Source: an uncultured Eubacteriales bacterium (GTDB taxonomy: Bacteria; Bacillota; Clostridia; Oscillospirales; Oscillospiraceae). From it: 23,861 nucleotides of DNA. Below, piece by piece: positions 21,408 through 23,861 of this stretch (its first letter is position 1; each line of letters begins with the position of its first letter). The stretch lies in assembly GCA_900554705.1 (NCBI GenBank), contig USIH01000013.1, forward strand, positions 1 to 23,861, written 5' to 3'. Both the position numbers and the translations under genes were made by a program. Under the pieces are notes generated by a model. The model did no database searches, was not told the DNA's origin, and was given only the letters and a program-made list of their open reading frames with translations.

Positions 21408-22307
21408 ATGGAAAGACCGAGCGGACGTGCGGAGGAAGTGCAGCGCGAAGGTGTGACACAGTTTGATATTGGCATCGCGCAGATCGTCGTCCGCTTTTCC
21501 GCGCCGTTTGCGATGGAGGTAGCGCCGGAGCTGCGCCCGTTTCTGACGCAGGGAGGGACGCCGCAGGAGCACTACCGGTTTACCGCCGCGCACGAGGTGC
21601 CGTGCGGCGACGCGCCGCCGATTGCGCGCCTGCCGTCGATCTCCGTCTACCGTGCGGAGGGCGGACAGCTGCGCGTCTTTCATAATTTACGCGCGCCGGA
21701 CGGAAACTGTGCCGCCGTCTTGCTGCGCGAGAACGGGATGCACACGGTCTACCTGCCGGAGAGCGACCTTGCGCGCTATACATCGAACTGCACGATGGCG
21801 CCGCTGCTTTGCGGCGAATATTTGTTTTATCGTCACGCGGCGATGCTCCTACACAGCTCGCTCGTTTCATGGGCGGGGGAGGCAATCCTCTTCTGCGGCG
21901 CGTCAGGCGCTGGGAAATCCACGCAGGCGGAGCTGTGGAGGCGCTACCGAAATGCCGACGTTCTTAACGGCGACCGCTGCGTGATCCGCAGGCGGGAGGC
22001 GCGGTTCTGGGGCTATGGCTCGCCCTTTTGCGGTTCCTCCGGCATCTACCGGCCGGAAGGCGCGCCGATCCGCGCGGTGTTCTTTCCGGAGAAGGCCGAA
22101 ACCCTTTCCGTCACGCCGCTCTCTCCGGTGCAGGCGCTGCGCAGGCTCTACCCGCAGCTGACGGTTAATACTTGGGACACGGCATTTTTGCAGAGGATCA
22201 CGGACTTGCTGTCCCGGTTTGTCATGGAGGTTCCCGCGTTTTGCCTCCGCTGCCGTCCGGATGAGGCGGCGGTGCAGGCGGCGCAGGAGGCGATGGAAAA
22301 AATCTGA
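21408..22307 (+). CDS. HPr-kinase-like P-loop protein of unknown substrate
   Basis: The ATG at 21408 follows AAGGAG and a 6-nt gap; ATGs at 21384 and 21393 have no such site. 299 residues. The second half resembles the HprK / PEP-carboxykinase-like kinase fold: LLHSSLVS with H149, CGASGAGKST as Walker A (164-172), LNGDR (186-190) where HprK has its acidic pair, and GSPFCGSSG (204-212). The first 140 residues are a beta-rich domain of unknown role. Proteins of this type occur beside peptide-modification and export genes (ScmC/lasso-kinase-like groups) as well as alone; the phosphorylated target is unknown. An ABC exporter gene follows after 21 nt. Not a standard HprK: it lacks the HprK N-domain and C-terminal signature. 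Confidence 0.7.
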   Translation: MERPSGRAEEVQREGVTQFDIGIAQIVVRFSAPFAMEVAPELRPFLTQGGTPQEHYRFTAAHEVPCGDAPPIARLPSISVYRAEGGQLRVFHNLRAPDGNCAAVLLRENGMHTVYLPESDLARYTSNCTMAPLLCGEYLFYRHAAMLLHSSLVSWAGEAILFCGASGAGKSTQAELWRRYRNADVLNGDRCVIRRREARFWGYGSPFCGSSGIYRPEGAPIRAVFFPEKAETLSVTPLSPVQALRRLYPQLTVNTWDTAFLQRITDLLSRFVMEVPAFCLRCRPDEAAVQAAQEAMEKI

Positions 22308-22328
22308 TCATTTGAAATGGAGAAACCT

Positions 22329-23423
22329 ATGCGGCATTTGCTTCCTTATTTGAAAAAATACAAGCTTCAGGCGATCCTTGCCCCGCTGTTTAAGATGCTG
22401 GAGGCGGGATTCGACCTCGCTGTCCCGCTGATCGTCGCGCGCATCATCAATGTCGGCATTCTTGAAAATGACCGGCATTATATCTTCACGCGCTTTGCGC
22501 TGCTGCTCGTTATGGCGCTGATGGGGCTGTTGTGCAGCTTCGTTGCGCAGTACTTCGCGGCGAAGGCTGCCGTAGGAACGGCAAGCGGCCTGCGCCATAC
22601 GCTCCTCGAGAAGATCCAAGGCTTCGGCTTTACCGAGCTTGACCGTTTGGGCGCGTCCACGCTCGTTACGCGCATGACCAGTGACATCAATCAGGTGCAG
22701 AGCGGGATCAATATGTTCCTGCGCCTGTTTTTACGCAGCCCGTTTGTCGTATTCGGTGCGATGGCGCTTGCCTTTACGATCGACACACGCATCGCACTTG
22801 TCTTTGTCGGTGTGATCGCTGTGCTGCTGGGCATTGTGTTTGCGATCCTTCACTTTACCGCGCCGCTCTACCGCGATGTGCAGCAGCGCCTTGACGATGT
22901 GACAAACGAGACACGCGAGGATCTGAACGGTGTGCGTGTTATCCGCGCCTTCGGCAGAGAGGCCGTGCAGCAAAAGCGCTTTCATGCGGTCAACGCGGCG
23001 CTGAAAAAGACGCAGCTGCTTGCCGGTAAGGTCGCGGCGCTGATGAACCCGCTGACCTATGTCGTCATTAACGCCGGTATCGTGCTGATCCTTTGGCTCG
23101 GCGCGGACGGTGTGGAGACCGGAACGCTGGCGACGGGCGACGTTATCGCGCTGATCAACTACATCGGGCAGATCTTGATCGAGACCGTGAAGCTTGCGAA
23201 CCTTGTCGTATTGCTTGGCAAATCCGTCTCCTGCATGGGCCGCATCGGTCAGATCCTCGACACGCCCTGCGCCATGTCCTTCGGCGATGCGCGCGGGACG
23301 GATACGGAGCAGGTCTTGCGCTTTGACCATGTGAGCCTCCGCTACGCGCAGGGCGGCGCGGACGCGCTGAGCGACATTTCCTTCTCGGTTCGTAGCGGAC
23401 AAACGGTCGGCATCATCGGCGGC
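22329..23423 (+). pseudogene. ABC exporter (fused membrane and ATPase domains), cut off inside Walker A
   Basis: The ATG at 22329 has GGAG 6 nt upstream; an ATG at 22317 lacks a site. Residues 1-320 are a six-helix type I exporter membrane domain (LPYLKKYKLQAIL, LVTRMTSDINQVQ with the coupling helix, RVIRAFGREAVQQKRF). Then the ATPase domain opens (VLRFDHVSLRYAQGG, ALSDISFSVRSGQTVGIIGG) and stops being homologous just where TGSGKS should follow. The remaining frame to 23552 is the antisense of another gene. Without Walker A, signature and Walker B it cannot hydrolyse ATP. A full exporter has about 570-600 residues; 365 are left. Either a rearranged gene or an assembly misjoin. Confidence 0.85.
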
Positions 23424-23638
23424 ATACCAAACAGTGCGCTCCGGAGCAGCGGCGTCACCGCCCCCACGGCAAGCCCGTACTGCCATCCGCATATAAGTCC
23501 GCACAGGAAAACCGGGAGATGCATTGGCAAAAGCATATTCCCAACTTTTTGAATTTGCCCTGTGAAAAAAGGCAGCACAAAACCTATAGCAATAAACATT
23601 GCCGTAAGGAAAACTTTTCTGAGAGAATCTTTCTTCAC
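23405..23638 (-). pseudogene. ECF transporter S-component (vitamin-binding membrane subunit), truncated
   Basis: Probable start GTG at 23638 after AGGGGA. The reading VKKDSLRKVFLTAMFIAIGF, then LPFFTGQIQKVGNMLLPMHL, PVFLCGLICGWQYGL and SALFGMPPMMP is the N-terminal half of an ECF S-component, which binds a vitamin or precursor in the membrane. Homology ends at about 23405 where exporter DNA begins; about 78 of 170-190 residues remain. Codon use is AT-richer than the exporter's, so the two halves probably have different origins. The substrate cannot be read. Confidence 0.75.
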
Positions 23639-23651
23639 AAAAACACTTCCC

Positions 23652-23861
23652 CTATCTGAAATTTTTATCAAAGCATTTCTTCCATGCCTCGGCTATAAGC
23701 ATATGTCCCGCCGCCATCGGATGCACCCCGTCAAACGTCCAGTATGAAGGGTCATCATAAAGCTTTAGAGCATCGTCAAATACCTTCTGAAGCGCTATGT
23801 ACGGCAAACCGTATTTTTCGGCAATTCCGATTGCCTCCTCCTCGCGCAGCTTGACTTCTCT
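23652..23861 (-). CDS. SGNH/GDSL-family hydrolase, C-terminal part, runs off window
   Basis: The minus-strand frame is open from 23861 to a TAG at 23652-23654, giving the last 69 residues. It ends with SYWTFDGVHPMAAGHMLIAE, the block V D-x-x-H of SGNH esterases, where Asp and His complete the Ser-Asp-His triad. Members deacylate carbohydrates, lipids or other esters. It lies just upstream of the ECF S-component start on the same strand. The N-terminal catalytic Ser block is outside the window. Confidence 0.8.
   Translation of the reverse strand, partial: REVKLREEEAIGIAEKYGLPYIALQKVFDDALKLYDDPSYWTFDGVHPMAAGHMLIAEAWKKCFDKNFR

Noticed and set aside
1..23861. tRNA, rRNA, riboswitch or CRISPR array
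   Set aside because: I looked in the intergenic gaps on both strands and saw no tRNA cloverleaf, no rRNA segment, no regularly spaced repeats and no riboswitch core I could defend. The gaps are short and filled by promoters and terminators.

Overview
The window looks like chromosomal DNA of a GC-rich, low-oxygen Firmicute, probably a gut Clostridia/Oscillospiraceae-type bacterium. This rests on an L-lactate dehydrogenase of clostridial type, strong AGGAGG-type ribosome sites, promoters with 17-18 bp spacers, an M29 aminopeptidase, a folA/thyA pair, an ECF transporter S subunit and clostridial-type mobile-element remnants. I name no species.

Left part (1-2000): the 5' 286 codons of a lactate/malate-type dehydrogenase point left from a promoter region shared with ppa (inorganic pyrophosphatase). 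Behind ppa lies a scar in which a truncated IS3-family orfA is joined to the 3' end of an EamA-type transporter gene.

Central module (1974-8764, minus strand): three genes overlap end to start. A 1506-residue protein combines an HD phosphohydrolase domain, a long helical-repeat-like region, a complete-looking nucleotidylyltransferase (NadD/NMNAT-like) domain, a degenerate GNAT-like segment and a phosphoribosyltransferase-like domain. It is followed by a divergent LDH/MDH-fold protein lacking the usual substrate Arg/Asp, and by a flavodoxin-like protein with a four-cysteine cluster. This is the best candidate for an undescribed system. The domains point to NAD-type nucleotide chemistry and redox, but the reaction is unknown.

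Accessory island (about 8885-11216): visibly AT-richer DNA carries a serine-recombinase C-terminal scrap, a truncated MobC-like relaxosome protein, a HAD hydrolase, an aminoglycoside-type nucleotidyltransferase and hairpin-rich DNA. An 11-bp inverted repeat brackets it. It is probably the decayed residue of an integrative/mobilisable element.

Right of the island (11259-16184): a PAP2-like membrane protein, an XRE regulator with a membrane tail co-transcribed with an M29 aminopeptidase, a divergent homocysteine S-methyltransferase, and thyA-folA. The last three converge on folate/one-carbon metabolism.

Right end (16284-23861): an FtsX-type permease and its LolD/MacB-like ATPase form an operon with a consensus promoter. 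A class I (MocR-family-type) aminotransferase is encoded on the minus strand and converges on the end of that operon. An HPr-kinase-like P-loop protein and an ABC exporter follow on the plus strand. The exporter is cut inside its Walker A and joined tail-to-tail to a cut ECF S-component gene, with an SGNH hydrolase fragment at the edge. That join is either a real rearrangement or an assembly misjoin.
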